From positions 976,768 through 1,040,767 of the forward strand of contig NZ_LT671417.1 of NCBI RefSeq assembly GCF_900128445.1: a stretch of 64,000 bases of DNA, given 5' to 3'. The DNA is from Thermophilibacter provencensis (GTDB taxonomy: Bacteria; Actinomycetota; Coriobacteriia; Coriobacteriales; Atopobiaceae). Below are positions 9,528 to 17,480 of this stretch, in pieces. The position numbers and the translations under genes were made by a program. The notes beneath the pieces are model-generated. The model worked only from the letters and a program-made list of their open reading frames with translations, was not told where the DNA came from and did not search any database. Position 1 is the stretch's first letter. Every line of letters begins with the position of its first letter.

Positions 9528-10361
9528 CTATTCCTCGTTTTCGAGCAGGAACCTGCGGATGGCCTCCGCGCAGCCGTCGTGGTCGTTGTCGGCGACGACG
9601 GCATCCGCCACGGCCCGCGCGCTCTCGTTGGCGTTGCCCATTGCGATGCCGAGGCCTGCGGCGCGGAGCATCCCAAGGTCGTTGTCCGCGTCGCCGACGG
9701 CGATCGTGGCGTCTCGGGGGATGCCAAGCAGCTCGGCGAGCGCGAGGAGCCCGGTGCCCTTGTTCACGCCGGCGGGGGAGAACTCGAGGCTGGAGACCTC
9801 TGAGTTGGCGAGCTCAACCGGGAGGTCGGCCACGCGCTCGCGCACGCTCTGGCGCAGCTCCGGGGTTGCGCAGTGGAAAATGAACTTCTGATAGGTGACG
9901 GACGGGTCGAGGAGCTGCGCTCGAATGTCCTTGACCGGCGAGGCGGTGGCTCGGTAGAGCCCCCGATAGATGCCCATGTTGTACCGGTCCATGGAGCTGA
10001 GGTGCGAGTCCTGGCAGAAGAACCCGTGACCGGAGAACGCGTCGATCATCGCGTCATCGCCGCCAAGCGCCTCGAGCGCCCGGGCGATGACGTCGTGCTC
10101 GAGCGGAGAGGCGGAGAGCACCCGGCGCTCCACGAGGTCGTAGAGGATGGTCCCGTTGCAGCAGATGGCGTAGCGGACGTCGCCGATGCTCTCGAGGTCA
10201 AGCTCGACCATCTTGGGGCAGCGGCCCGTGCAGATGGCGACGGCCTTGCCGGCGTCGAGCGCCTCGGCGATGGCCGTGCGTGAGGAGGCGAGGACCTCCT
10301 TTTTGCTGCTGAGCAGCGTGCCGTCCATATCGAAGGCTATGAGCTGGTAGTTCACGTCCAT
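9528..10361 (-). CDS. HAD superfamily (Cof-type) sugar/phosphate phosphatase
   Basis: This 277-residue protein has the HAD motif I DMDGTLL (nucleophile Asp11) and the late motif GDADNDLGMLRAAGLGIAMGNA, typical of Cof/YidA-like type IIB phosphatases with an alpha/beta cap. The substrate is unpredictable in this family. The start at 10361 gives MDVNYQLIAFD and follows GGAGAGAGG. The longer in-frame extension upstream lacks family similarity. It is co-transcribed with the asparaginase gene 3 bases downstream. Confidence 0.88.
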   Translation of the reverse strand: MDVNYQLIAFDMDGTLLSSKKEVLASSRTAIAEALDAGKAVAICTGRCPKMVELDLESIGDVRYAICCNGTILYDLVERRVLSASPLEHDVIARALEALGGDDAMIDAFSGHGFFCQDSHLSSMDRYNMGIYRGLYRATASPVKDIRAQLLDPSVTYQKFIFHCATPELRQSVRERVADLPVELANSEVSSLEFSPAGVNKGTGLLALAELLGIPRDATIAVGDADNDLGMLRAAGLGIAMGNANESARAVADAVVADNDHDGCAEAIRRFLLENEE

Positions 10362-10475
10362 CCTCTCTCCATGACCGACCGGACTAGGATACCGCGAGAG
10401 ATGATGAGGTATGGGGAAGATTGCCTTTGGGCTCCTGGAATCTCGGTTTTTGGAGAAGCTGGATTTAGCCGATGA

Positions 10476-10527
10476 CGCATAACCCGACAAATTTGTCTCA
10501 TTTTCATCAAAACTGTCGGGTTGTGCG
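10476..10527. repeat. Inverted repeat, left flank of nuclease-like gene
   Basis: Arms CGCATAACCCGACA (10476-10489) and TGTCGGGTTGTGCG (10514-10527) pair over 14 bases with a single G-U position. The left arm is identical, base for base, to part of the palindrome at 11573-11632 on the other side of the gene at 10638. DNA between here and that gene is strikingly AT-rich for this genome. Confidence 0.85.
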
Positions 10528-10637
10528 GCGCACGCCCTTCTGCAAAAGAGTGCGTTTTGATGATGCCGCATAACATATAGTAATAGTTTATAATAACCCA
10601 ATAGATATAGACGAATATATAAAGGACAAACTACACT

Positions 10638-11564
10638 ATGATAACCATTGTTAGTGAGAGCGCTCTTGAAATACTGTCGGACGATGCGATGCTGTCGAGG
10701 CTGGGAGATCCATGTCAGGCCTCGAACCTCGAGTGGTCTACCTTCTCCTGGTCGGATGTCAGGGAACTCGGTGGCCTCATCGCGTTTGACCAGAGGCGCC
10801 CGATCCACGTGCTCGTGGGTAAGCCTGCTGACCGCGTTCACTCTGATCGAGTGGTGAGTCATGTATGGTCGGGACCCATTCCGCCCGGCTCGCTCTATCA
10901 CCTGGCTCCGGGGGTGCTCATTGCCTCTCCCGGCTTCTGCTATCTCATGGCGTCGGGATCACTGAGCAAGCCGAGGGCCATCTCGATTGGGATGGAATGC
11001 GTGGGGCTCTATGGAAGGCGGCACGATGCCCGCGGCTTCAGCGATCGCAATCAGCTGATGACCAAGGCAGAGCTTGTTGACTATCTCAAGGGTGCGAAAG
11101 GATGCTATGGATGTCGAAACGCGCTCAGGTTCTTGCCCTACGTGCTGGAGCGGTCGAGGTCTCCGATGGAGACTGCCATGGTCCTCGTCCTAACGATTCC
11201 GAGCAGAGAGGGAGGGTTCGGGCTTCCTCGACCTGAGCTCAACATGACCATCAGGCCTCGTCCCAACGAGTTTTCCCTGAGCCAGCGCTCCCACTATGAG
11301 GTTGATGCCTGTTGGGAGAGACAGCGTCTCGTGCTTGAGTACAACAGCTATTCCGACCATCTGTCCAGGGAGGCCTTGGACAGGGACGCCATGAAGGCCA
11401 ACTCGCTTAGGAGCCTGGGCTGGAAGGTCCTAGTCGTCACGCGCGCGCAGTTAGAGGGCGACGCCCTGAGCGTACTGGCATATCAGGTGGCGCGAGGGCT
11501 CGGGATAAAAAGGCGACATCCTAAGGCTGAGGAACGAGACAGGCTGCTCGAAGAGCTCCTCTAG
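10638..11564 (+). CDS. Putative PD-(D/E)xK-type nuclease-like protein, coriobacterial family
   Basis: This 308-residue protein has an N-terminal region (about 40-130) with the feel of AbiEi-type antitoxin folds. A CYGCRNALR segment (CxxC at 157/160) is followed by SPMETAMVLVL (Glu178), YEVDACW (Asp223) and LVLEYNSYSDH (Glu234), then LGWKVLVVTRAQL. The order E-D-E and the final strand resemble DUF559/Vsr-like PD-(D/E)xK nucleases, but a Lys after Glu234 is not present. Similar multi-copy genes of unknown role occur in Coriobacteriia (from memory). The gene has weakly biased codons and an AT-rich promoter, and is flanked by related palindromes, all signs of recent transfer. AAAGGA lies 12 bases before the ATG. 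Confidence 0.6.
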   Translation: MITIVSESALEILSDDAMLSRLGDPCQASNLEWSTFSWSDVRELGGLIAFDQRRPIHVLVGKPADRVHSDRVVSHVWSGPIPPGSLYHLAPGVLIASPGFCYLMASGSLSKPRAISIGMECVGLYGRRHDARGFSDRNQLMTKAELVDYLKGAKGCYGCRNALRFLPYVLERSRSPMETAMVLVLTIPSREGGFGLPRPELNMTIRPRPNEFSLSQRSHYEVDACWERQRLVLEYNSYSDHLSREALDRDAMKANSLRSLGWKVLVVTRAQLEGDALSVLAYQVARGLGIKRRHPKAEERDRLLEELL

Positions 11565-11572
11565 AATGATTC

Positions 11573-11632
11573 GGGTCGCATAACCCGACAAAATGCACGT
11601 AAAGGCGCGGAAAGTGTCAGGGTATGCGACCC
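11573..11632. repeat. Inverted repeat, right flank of nuclease-like gene
   Basis: Arms are 11573-11590 (GGGTCGCATAACCCGACA) and 11615-11632, 18 bases with two mismatches. They share CGCATAACCCGACA with the repeat at 10476. It lies 8 bases after the stop codon of the nuclease-like gene and 12 bases from the stop of the converging DUF1846 gene, so it may also end both transcripts. Confidence 0.85.
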
Positions 11633-11644
11633 GGGGTTACTTCG

Positions 11645-13126
11645 TTACCGGTGATAGTACGTCTGACGCTCGTACTTGGGCTCGCAGCAGACGTTGATGC
11701 CAAGGTTGCGATAGGTGCGCATGTCCGCCTCGGAGATGATGACTGAGAAATAGGCGTCGCAGCCCGCGAGCTGCTCGAGCGCGTCGACGGTGGCTTCCGC
11801 CTGGTCGTTGGTCGCCGAGGAGAGCGAGAGGGCGATGAGCATCTCGTCGGAGTGCAGGCGAGGGTTGTGGCTGCGCAGATGATCGGTCTTGAGGTGGCAG
11901 ATGGGCACGAGCGCCTCCTCGCTCACCACATAGGTCTTCTTGGGGATGCCCGCCATGTGCTTGGCGGCGTTGAGCAACAGCGATGCCGCCGCGCCCATCA
12001 GCTCGGACGTCTTGCCGGTCACGAGCTTGCCGTCAGGCAGGACCATCGCTGCGGCGGGGCCTCCCGTCTCCTTCTCCTTGGCAAGTGCCGCCTGGTGGGC
12101 GGGCGAGTAGTCGCAGGTGACGTCGACCTGGCGCATGAGCAGTTCAATCTTCTCCAGAGCCTCGGCCCCCTGGCCGGTACGGCGCATCTCCTCGGCGGTT
12201 GCGAAGTGGCGGCGCACAATCTCGTTCTTGGCGGCCTCCTGACAGACCTCGTCGTCGGAGATGCACAGGCCCACCATGTTGACGCCCATGTCGGTGGGAG
12301 ACTGGTAGGGACTCTCACCGGCGATCTTCTCCATCATGGCCTTGAGCACGGGGAAGGTCTCGACGTCGCGGTTGTAGTTGACCGTCACCTCGCCGTAGGC
12401 CTCGAGATGCCACGGGTCGATGATGTTGCGGTCGTCGAGGTCCGCCGTGGCGGCCTCGTAGGCGACGTTCACGGGATGTTTGAGCGGAAGGTTCCAGACG
12501 GGGAAGGTCTCGTACTTGGCATAGCCGGCGCGCACGCCGCGCTTGTTCTCGTGATAGAGCTGGGAGAGGCAGGTGGCGAGCTTGCCCGAGCCGGGGCCGG
12601 GGGCCGTCACCACGACGAGCGGTCGACTGGTCTCGATGTAGTCGTTCTTGCCGAAGCCCTCGTCGGACACGATGTGGTTAACGTCGGAGGGGTAGCCGTC
12701 GATGAGGTAGTGGCGCCATACGGATACGCCCATGCCCTCGAGTCGGCTCTGGAACGCCTCGGCATGCGGCTGCCCGGTGAAGTGCGTGATGCAGATGCCG
12801 CCCACCATGAGGCCGCGCGCGCGGAATGAGTCCATGAGGCGCAGCGCGTCCTCCTCGTAGGTGATGCCGATGTCGGAGCGGCGCTTGGCGTTCTCGATGT
12901 TGTCCGCATTGATGACGATGATCGCCTCGGCCTCGTCGCGCAGGCTCTCGAGCATGCGGATCTTGGAGTCGGGCTCAAAGCCCGGCAGCACGCGGCTCGC
13001 GTGATAGTCGTCGAAGAGCTTGCCGCCGAACTCGAGGTAGAGCTTGCCGCCGAACTGCCCGATGCGCTTGCGAATCTTCTCCGCCTGAAGGGAGATGTAC
13101 TTGTCGTTGTCAAATCCGATGCGCAT
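11645..13126 (-). CDS. DUF1846 family protein
   Basis: This 493-residue protein matches the DUF1846 family (about 500 residues), widespread in Firmicutes and anaerobic actinobacteria. Crystal structures are known for the family but the function is unproven. Characteristic stretches are MRIGFDNDKYISLQAEKIRKRI, YLEFGGKLFDDYHASRVLPGF, THFTGQPHAEAF and VVTAPGPGSGKLATCLSQL. The last is a P-loop-like glycine-rich turn, suggesting nucleotide binding. The start at 13126 follows AAAGGA. It is monocistronic and convergent with the nuclease-like gene. Confidence 0.9.
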   Translation of the reverse strand: MRIGFDNDKYISLQAEKIRKRIGQFGGKLYLEFGGKLFDDYHASRVLPGFEPDSKIRMLESLRDEAEAIIVINADNIENAKRRSDIGITYEEDALRLMDSFRARGLMVGGICITHFTGQPHAEAFQSRLEGMGVSVWRHYLIDGYPSDVNHIVSDEGFGKNDYIETSRPLVVVTAPGPGSGKLATCLSQLYHENKRGVRAGYAKYETFPVWNLPLKHPVNVAYEAATADLDDRNIIDPWHLEAYGEVTVNYNRDVETFPVLKAMMEKIAGESPYQSPTDMGVNMVGLCISDDEVCQEAAKNEIVRRHFATAEEMRRTGQGAEALEKIELLMRQVDVTCDYSPAHQAALAKEKETGGPAAAMVLPDGKLVTGKTSELMGAAASLLLNAAKHMAGIPKKTYVVSEEALVPICHLKTDHLRSHNPRLHSDEMLIALSLSSATNDQAEATVDALEQLAGCDAYFSVIISEADMRTYRNLGINVCCEPKYERQTYYHR

Positions 13127-13208
13127 CTGCGGGGGTCCTTTCTGCTCTTATGGGCGGTGAGCCAACAAGAAAGGGTAGCACGCCTTTCCCCCGCGACCGT
13201 CTCAGAAC

Positions 13209-13586
13209 CTACGCGGTGAGAAAAACGAGCATCTCTACCACGGTTCCCACCGCGAGAAAGCTCACGGCGGCCACGCTCACGGCGGCCCCCCAGGGCAGGC
13301 CGACCTCGTGCCAGAACGACCGGAAGGTGTCGTCCTCGTGCGGGGTCATGATGCCGTCCGGGCGGTCGCGCCCGGAGACGAGAAGGCCGCAGCCCCCGGT
13401 GACGAGGCAGAGCGACCCCACCACAAAGAGCAGCTTTCGGGCCCAGTCGAGCCCCGTGCGCCAGTCGAGGCCGTGGGCGAGGAAGGCAAAGACGAAGGCG
13501 ACGATCCCGAGCCCAAGCGCGGCGATGGCGCCGAGCCGAAGCGATTTCACGACGCCCGAGAGCGCCTTCCTCTTTCCGTTGCCCAT
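13209..13586 (-). CDS. Small membrane protein, 125 residues
   Basis: I do not recognise a family. Three hydrophobic segments are visible: about residues 17-37, 50-67 and 97-120. A short hydrophilic loop (SGRDRPDGIMTPHEDDTFRSFWHEV) lies between the second and third. The start is placed at MGNGKRKALSGV because GGAGG lies 5 bases upstream. A longer in-frame start exists but has no ribosome binding site. It lies on the same strand as, and upstream of, the DUF1846 gene, 82 bases away. Confidence 0.6.
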   Translation of the reverse strand: MGNGKRKALSGVVKSLRLGAIAALGLGIVAFVFAFLAHGLDWRTGLDWARKLLFVVGSLCLVTGGCGLLVSGRDRPDGIMTPHEDDTFRSFWHEVGLPWGAAVSVAAVSFLAVGTVVEMLVFLTA

Positions 13587-13741
13587 GGGTCCTCCCTCTG
13601 CCATATTAGGGTCGCTGCCAGCGAGCCTGCGGGCACGAAGCATTGTGTTCCAGATGTGCGCGGGGCGCAAATCACAGGCCCCATCATTTCCATTTCGTTC
13701 AGGCCTTACGCGCGAAATACACAGGCGCGGCCCATAAGCGC

Positions 13742-13747
13742 TAGAAT
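13742..13747 (+). promoter_or_regulatory. Candidate -10 box for the esterase/ATP-grasp operon
   Basis: TAGAAT 43 bases before the ATG, with no clear -35. It matches the -10-like word seen before several other genes here. Confidence 0.4.
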
Positions 13748-13789
13748 ACGGCTTTGCTTTTGATAGTCCGTACTCATAGGGGAGTAACT

Positions 13790-15178
13790 ATGGACAAGAA
13801 GATGGTCGTTCGCCACAGCGAGGTTCTCGGAGAGGATCTCGATGTCATCGTGTATGGTACCGCCGGTCAGCCCGTCATGGCGTTCGCCCCGCTCGGGCAG
13901 CGCCCGGAGAGCCTCGAGGAGGTCGGGCTTGTCGACGAGCTCTCCGACTACCTCGACGCCGGCGTGATTCAGCTCTTCAGCGTCAGCAACGTTGACGGCG
14001 AGTCCTGGGGCTCCGATGGCTACGCCGTCGAGCGCGCCGCCCGCCAGGAGGCGTACTATCAGGCGGTCTGCGAGGAGATCGTCCCGCTCGTCGCCGAGGT
14101 GAGCGGCTCGGGCGCCCGTCCGCTGGCCCTGGGCTTCGACCTGGGCGCCACCCACGCCGCGGTCTTCGCGCTGCGCCGCCCGGACCTCTTCCAGGGCTGC
14201 GTCTGCCTGTCGGGCGCCTATGACGCCAGCCGCTACTTCGGCGACTGGATGGATGCCACGCTCTACGACAACACGCCGTGCGCGTTCCTTCCCAACATGC
14301 CGACCGACCACCCCTACATCGCGCTCTACAACCAGCGCCAGCTGCTGTTCTGCTGCGGCCAGGAGGGGAGCGAGGCAGACAGCCTGCGCACCACGCGCGA
14401 GATAGATGCCCAGCTCCAGCGCCTGGGCGTCGAGGCCTGGTGCGACTACTGGGGCGGCGACGTCTCGCACACCTGGTTCTGGTGGAAGAAGCAGATCCGC
14501 TACTTCATGCCGATCGTGCTCGAGGACGTGGAGAAGACCACGGCAGCCGAGAAGGCCGCTGCCAAGAAGAAGGCGCCTGCCCGCAGGCGCGCCGCCGCGA
14601 AGAAGCCGGCCGCCAAGAAGGCCGTCGCGAAGGCTGCCGAGAAGGACGATGCGGTGACGGAGGAGAAGCCGGCCGCCAAGAAGCCTGCCGCGAAGAGGGC
14701 AGCCACCGCCAAGGCCACGGCTGGTGCCGCCGTCAAGTCCGCCGCGGAGGAGAAGCCGGCCGCAGCCAAGAGGCCGGCAGCGAAGAAGGCTGCGGCTGCG
14801 GAGAAGTCCGAGCCCGCCAAGAAGCCGACCGCCGCAAAGGCGGCCAAGGCCGCCGAGCCCGCCGAGCCCGCCGAGGAGAAGCCCGCCGCCAAGCCTGCCG
14901 CCAAGAAGACCGCCGCCAAGGCGACGACGAAGGCCGCGGCCGCCAAGGCCACGGCGACCAAGACCGCCGCCAAGGCGACGACGACCGCGAAGGCCGCCAC
15001 GACCAAGGCGCCGGCCGCGAAGTCCTCCACGGCGACCAAGACCGCCACGACCAAGGCTGCCACGACCAAGGCCGCCGCCACGAAGAAGACCGCCGCCGAG
15101 GCGCCCGCGGCCAAGAAGCCGGCCGCCAAGAGGACGACGCGCTCGACCGCGAAGAAGCAGGACACGAGCGCCGAGTAG
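13790..15178 (+). CDS. Esterase-fold protein with a histone-H1-like Lys/Ala/Pro tail
   Basis: 462 residues. Residues 1-245 look like a putative-esterase (EstD-type) alpha/beta-hydrolase domain. The nucleophile elbow reads GFDLGATHAAVFALRRPDLF, so the Ser of GxSxG is Asp117. A candidate catalytic His lies in SHTWFWW (His227). Residues 247-462 are a low-complexity tail of AAKK, PAAKK and TKAA units, like bacterial H1-type DNA-binding tails or the tail of actinobacterial HupB. The domain may be non-hydrolytic, or may use Asp as nucleophile. The tail suggests binding to nucleic acid or another polyanion. AGGGGAG precedes the ATG. The stop abuts the ATG of the ATP-grasp gene, so the two are co-translated. 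Confidence 0.75.
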   Translation: MDKKMVVRHSEVLGEDLDVIVYGTAGQPVMAFAPLGQRPESLEEVGLVDELSDYLDAGVIQLFSVSNVDGESWGSDGYAVERAARQEAYYQAVCEEIVPLVAEVSGSGARPLALGFDLGATHAAVFALRRPDLFQGCVCLSGAYDASRYFGDWMDATLYDNTPCAFLPNMPTDHPYIALYNQRQLLFCCGQEGSEADSLRTTREIDAQLQRLGVEAWCDYWGGDVSHTWFWWKKQIRYFMPIVLEDVEKTTAAEKAAAKKKAPARRRAAAKKPAAKKAVAKAAEKDDAVTEEKPAAKKPAAKRAATAKATAGAAVKSAAEEKPAAAKRPAAKKAAAAEKSEPAKKPTAAKAAKAAEPAEPAEEKPAAKPAAKKTAAKATTKAAAAKATATKTAAKATTTAKAATTKAPAAKSSTATKTATTKAATTKAAATKKTAAEAPAAKKPAAKRTTRSTAKKQDTSAE

Positions 15179-16405
15179 ATGAACTTCGTCTTTGTCTCTC
15201 CGCAGTTCCCCGAGGTCTACTGGAAGTTCTGCGCCGCGCTCCGTCGCAACGGGGCGCGCGCCCTCGGGATTGGGGACACGCCCTACGACGCCCTGGCCCC
15301 CGAGGTCAGGGCGTCGCTCGATGAGTACTACTGGGTGTCGGACCTCGGCAACTACGACGAGGTCTTTCGTGCCGTGGCGTTCTTCTCGTTCAAGTACGGC
15401 AAGGTGGACTGGGTGGAGTCCAACAATGAGCACTGGCTCGCCCAGGACGCGCGCCTGCGCGAGGACTTCAACGTCCGCACGGGACCGCTTCCCGCTCAGG
15501 TCGCCACATGGCAGAGCAAGGCCGCCCAGAAGCCGCTCTACGCCGCGGCAGGGGTCCCGACGGCCCGGCAGACGCGTCTCACCACCTTCGACGAGACGCG
15601 CTGGTTCATCGGTGAGATGGGGCACTTCCCCGTCTTCGCCAAGCCGGAGGTCGGCGTGGGGTCGGCGGGGGCGCGCCTGCTCGCGAGCGACGGCGACCTA
15701 CGCGACCTCATAGCCGAGCACGGGGACGTTCCGTACGTGGTCGAGCAGTACGTCGAGGGCGACATCTGCTCCTACGACGCCCTCCTCAACAGTCGGGGCG
15801 AGCCCCTGCTCGAGAACCAGGAGGAGTTCCCGCCCTCGATGGCCGACGTCGCCCAGCGTCAGCTCGACCTGAGCTACCGCTCCCTGCCGAGCGTCGACCC
15901 CGCGCTCGCCCGTGCGGGCCGCGCGCTCGCTCGATCGTTCGGACTTGCGAGCCGCTTCGTCCACATGGAGTTCTTCCGCCTCTCCCACGATCGCCCCGGC
16001 CTGGGCGGCGCCGGGGACTACGTGGGGCTCGAGGTGAACGTCCGGCCGCCCGGGGGCTCGACCCCCGAGATGATCTGCCACGCGCATGGCATCGACGTCT
16101 ACCAGGCGTGGGCGGACATGGTGTGTCATGACGAGGTGCGCTGCGAGCCGTCGGCAGATCCCGCCGTCTGCGTCTACGCGGGCAGGCGAGACGTCCACCG
16201 CTACCTGCGGACGCACGACGAGGTCATGGAGCGATGGGGAGGCGCCATCGTCTCGTGCGGGCGCGTTCCCGCCGCGCTCTCGGATGACCTAGGAGACCAG
16301 CAGTACACGGCGCGCTTCGGGACCTCGGAAGAGGCTGACGAGTTCGTCGCGTACGTCCAGGAGAGGAGGCACTTTGGCCATGATGGTCCGAAGGGCGAAA
16401 GATGA
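15179..16405 (+). CDS. ATP-grasp domain protein
   Basis: This 408-residue protein has an N-terminal pre-ATP-grasp Rossmann-like part (MNFVFVSPQFPEVYWKF). An ATP-grasp core follows with FPVFAKPEVGVGSAGARLL (nucleotide-binding Lys and Gly-rich loop, about 160-180), VVEQYVEGDICSYDALL, and LEVNVRPPGGSTPEMI (metal-binding Glu/Asn). It resembles carbamoyl-phosphate-synthase-type ligases of unknown substrate. It would join a carboxylate to an amine or thiol through an acyl phosphate. Its ATG follows the esterase stop with no gap, and the GNAT gene overlaps its end. The three probably act in one pathway, which I cannot name. Confidence 0.8.
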   Translation: MNFVFVSPQFPEVYWKFCAALRRNGARALGIGDTPYDALAPEVRASLDEYYWVSDLGNYDEVFRAVAFFSFKYGKVDWVESNNEHWLAQDARLREDFNVRTGPLPAQVATWQSKAAQKPLYAAAGVPTARQTRLTTFDETRWFIGEMGHFPVFAKPEVGVGSAGARLLASDGDLRDLIAEHGDVPYVVEQYVEGDICSYDALLNSRGEPLLENQEEFPPSMADVAQRQLDLSYRSLPSVDPALARAGRALARSFGLASRFVHMEFFRLSHDRPGLGGAGDYVGLEVNVRPPGGSTPEMICHAHGIDVYQAWADMVCHDEVRCEPSADPAVCVYAGRRDVHRYLRTHDEVMERWGGAIVSCGRVPAALSDDLGDQQYTARFGTSEEADEFVAYVQERRHFGHDGPKGER

Positions 16406-16859
16406 GGACCTGCCCGGCGTGACGAGACTGCTGCGGCAGGTGCTGGAGGTCCATGCCGCGGGGCGTCCCGACCTCTTTCGAGCGGGCACTCGCAAGTACA
16501 CGGACGAGGAGCTGCTGGCTATCTTTGCCGACGACGGGCGCCCGGTCTTCGTGGCAGTGGAGGAGGATGCGGCGCCGGGGGAGGTGCTCGGCCACGCGTT
16601 CTGCGAGGTCCAGGACTTTCGCTCGAGCAACAACATGCAGCCGATCCTCTCGCTTTACGTGGATGACATCTGCGTGGACGAGCGGGCGCGCGGGAGGCAC
16701 GTGGGGACGGCGCTCTATCGGCGCGTCGTCGAGCACGCGCGCGAGCTCGGGTGTCACAACCTGACGCTCAACGTGTGGTCGTGCAACCCCGGGGCGCGCG
16801 CGTTCTATGACGCGATGGGGCTCGTCCCGCAGAAGACGTGCCTGGAGCAGGTGCTGTGA
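16380..16859 (+). CDS. GNAT family N-acetyltransferase
   Basis: This 159-residue protein starts MMVRRAKDEDLPGVTRLL. The acetyl-CoA-binding motif A region is LYVDDICVDERARGRHVGTALYRRVVEHARELG (R/Q-x-x-G-x-G/A type), followed by LNVWSCNPGARAFYDAMGLVPQ. The substrate is unknown. ATG 16380 follows GAGAGGAGGC at 10 bases. The gene overlaps the end of the ATP-grasp gene by 26 bases, and its stop overlaps the start of the flavoprotein gene, so all four genes form one coupled operon. Confidence 0.85.
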   Translation: MMVRRAKDEDLPGVTRLLRQVLEVHAAGRPDLFRAGTRKYTDEELLAIFADDGRPVFVAVEEDAAPGEVLGHAFCEVQDFRSSNNMQPILSLYVDDICVDERARGRHVGTALYRRVVEHARELGCHNLTLNVWSCNPGARAFYDAMGLVPQKTCLEQVL

Positions 16860-17365
16860 CGGCCCCGCGGGAGATGCGGCGCGCCCGCCGCGAGGTGTCT
16901 GACCTGGCGGAGCTGAGGTCGATCGTCGACCGGGCGCGGGTCCTGCGCGTCGGCTCTGCGGACGACGAGGGGCCCTTCGTCGTGCCCATGAGCTTTGGCT
17001 ACGAGGTGCTGGGCGAGAAGGACGACGGCCCGCGCTGGGTCTTCTGGATGCACTCTGCGGGAGAGGGGCGCAAGGCCGAGGCGTGGGCGGCCGACCCGAC
17101 GGTCGCGCTCGAGCTCGACGTGCCCGCGGGCGTGATCGAGGGCGACTTCGCCTGCGCGTACTCGTATGCGTACGAGAGCGTCATGGCGGTCGGTGCCATC
17201 TCGTGCGTGACGGGGGCGGAGGAGAAGGTCCACGGGCTCGCGCGCATCATGGAGCACATGGCGCCCGGGGCGCCCGTCTCGTTCTCCGAGGCGGCGCTCG
17301 AGCGCACCGCCGTTTGGCGTGTCGACGTCTCGCGCCTCACCGGAAAACGCCGCGACATGGCCTGA
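16856..17365 (+). CDS. Pyridoxamine 5'-phosphate oxidase-like flavoprotein (NimA-type)
   Basis: This 169-residue split-barrel flavin-binding protein has RRARREVSDLAELRSIVDRARVLRVGSAD near the N-terminus. FVVPMSFGYEV, a WMHSAGEGRKAEAW segment and YSYAYESVMAVGAISCV follow, in the order seen in the nitroimidazole reductase (NimA) branch of the PNPOx superfamily. It probably binds FMN, or haem as in some relatives, and reduces small molecules. GTG 16856 overlaps the upstream TGA (GTGA), with GGAGCAGG before it. An internal ATG at 16874 is an alternative. It is the last gene of the unit. Confidence 0.8.
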   Translation: MTAPREMRRARREVSDLAELRSIVDRARVLRVGSADDEGPFVVPMSFGYEVLGEKDDGPRWVFWMHSAGEGRKAEAWAADPTVALELDVPAGVIEGDFACAYSYAYESVMAVGAISCVTGAEEKVHGLARIMEHMAPGAPVSFSEAALERTAVWRVDVSRLTGKRRDMA

Positions 17366-17386
17366 TAGGAGAGCAGCCCTGTAGAG

Positions 17387-17461
17387 GGGGGCGTGCGAAG
17401 GGGACAGGCACTTTTGCACGGTCCTGCCGTGCAAAAGTGCCTGTCCCCTTTGCACGCCCCC
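17387..17461. repeat. REP-like palindrome (copy A)
   Basis: Two 35-base arms (17387-17421 and 17427-17461) differ at one position and flank a 5-base loop. The core word is GGGGACAGGCACTTTTGCAC. It sits between the converging flavoprotein and cysE genes, 20 bases from each stop, and may serve as a bidirectional terminator. Related palindromes occur at seven further sites in the window. Confidence 0.9.
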
Positions 17462-17480
17462 TTCGCACGCTGTCGCTGCG

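Noticed and set aside
14521..15175. Lys/Ala-rich tail of the esterase-like protein as a frameshift or assembly error
   Set aside because: The frame stays open with a consistent composition for over 210 codons and ends exactly at the next gene's ATG, so it looks genuine.
13706..15625. 639-codon antisense frame rich in Leu/Gly/Arg
   Set aside because: It mirrors the Lys/Ala repeat tail of the esterase-like gene and crosses two well-supported sense genes.
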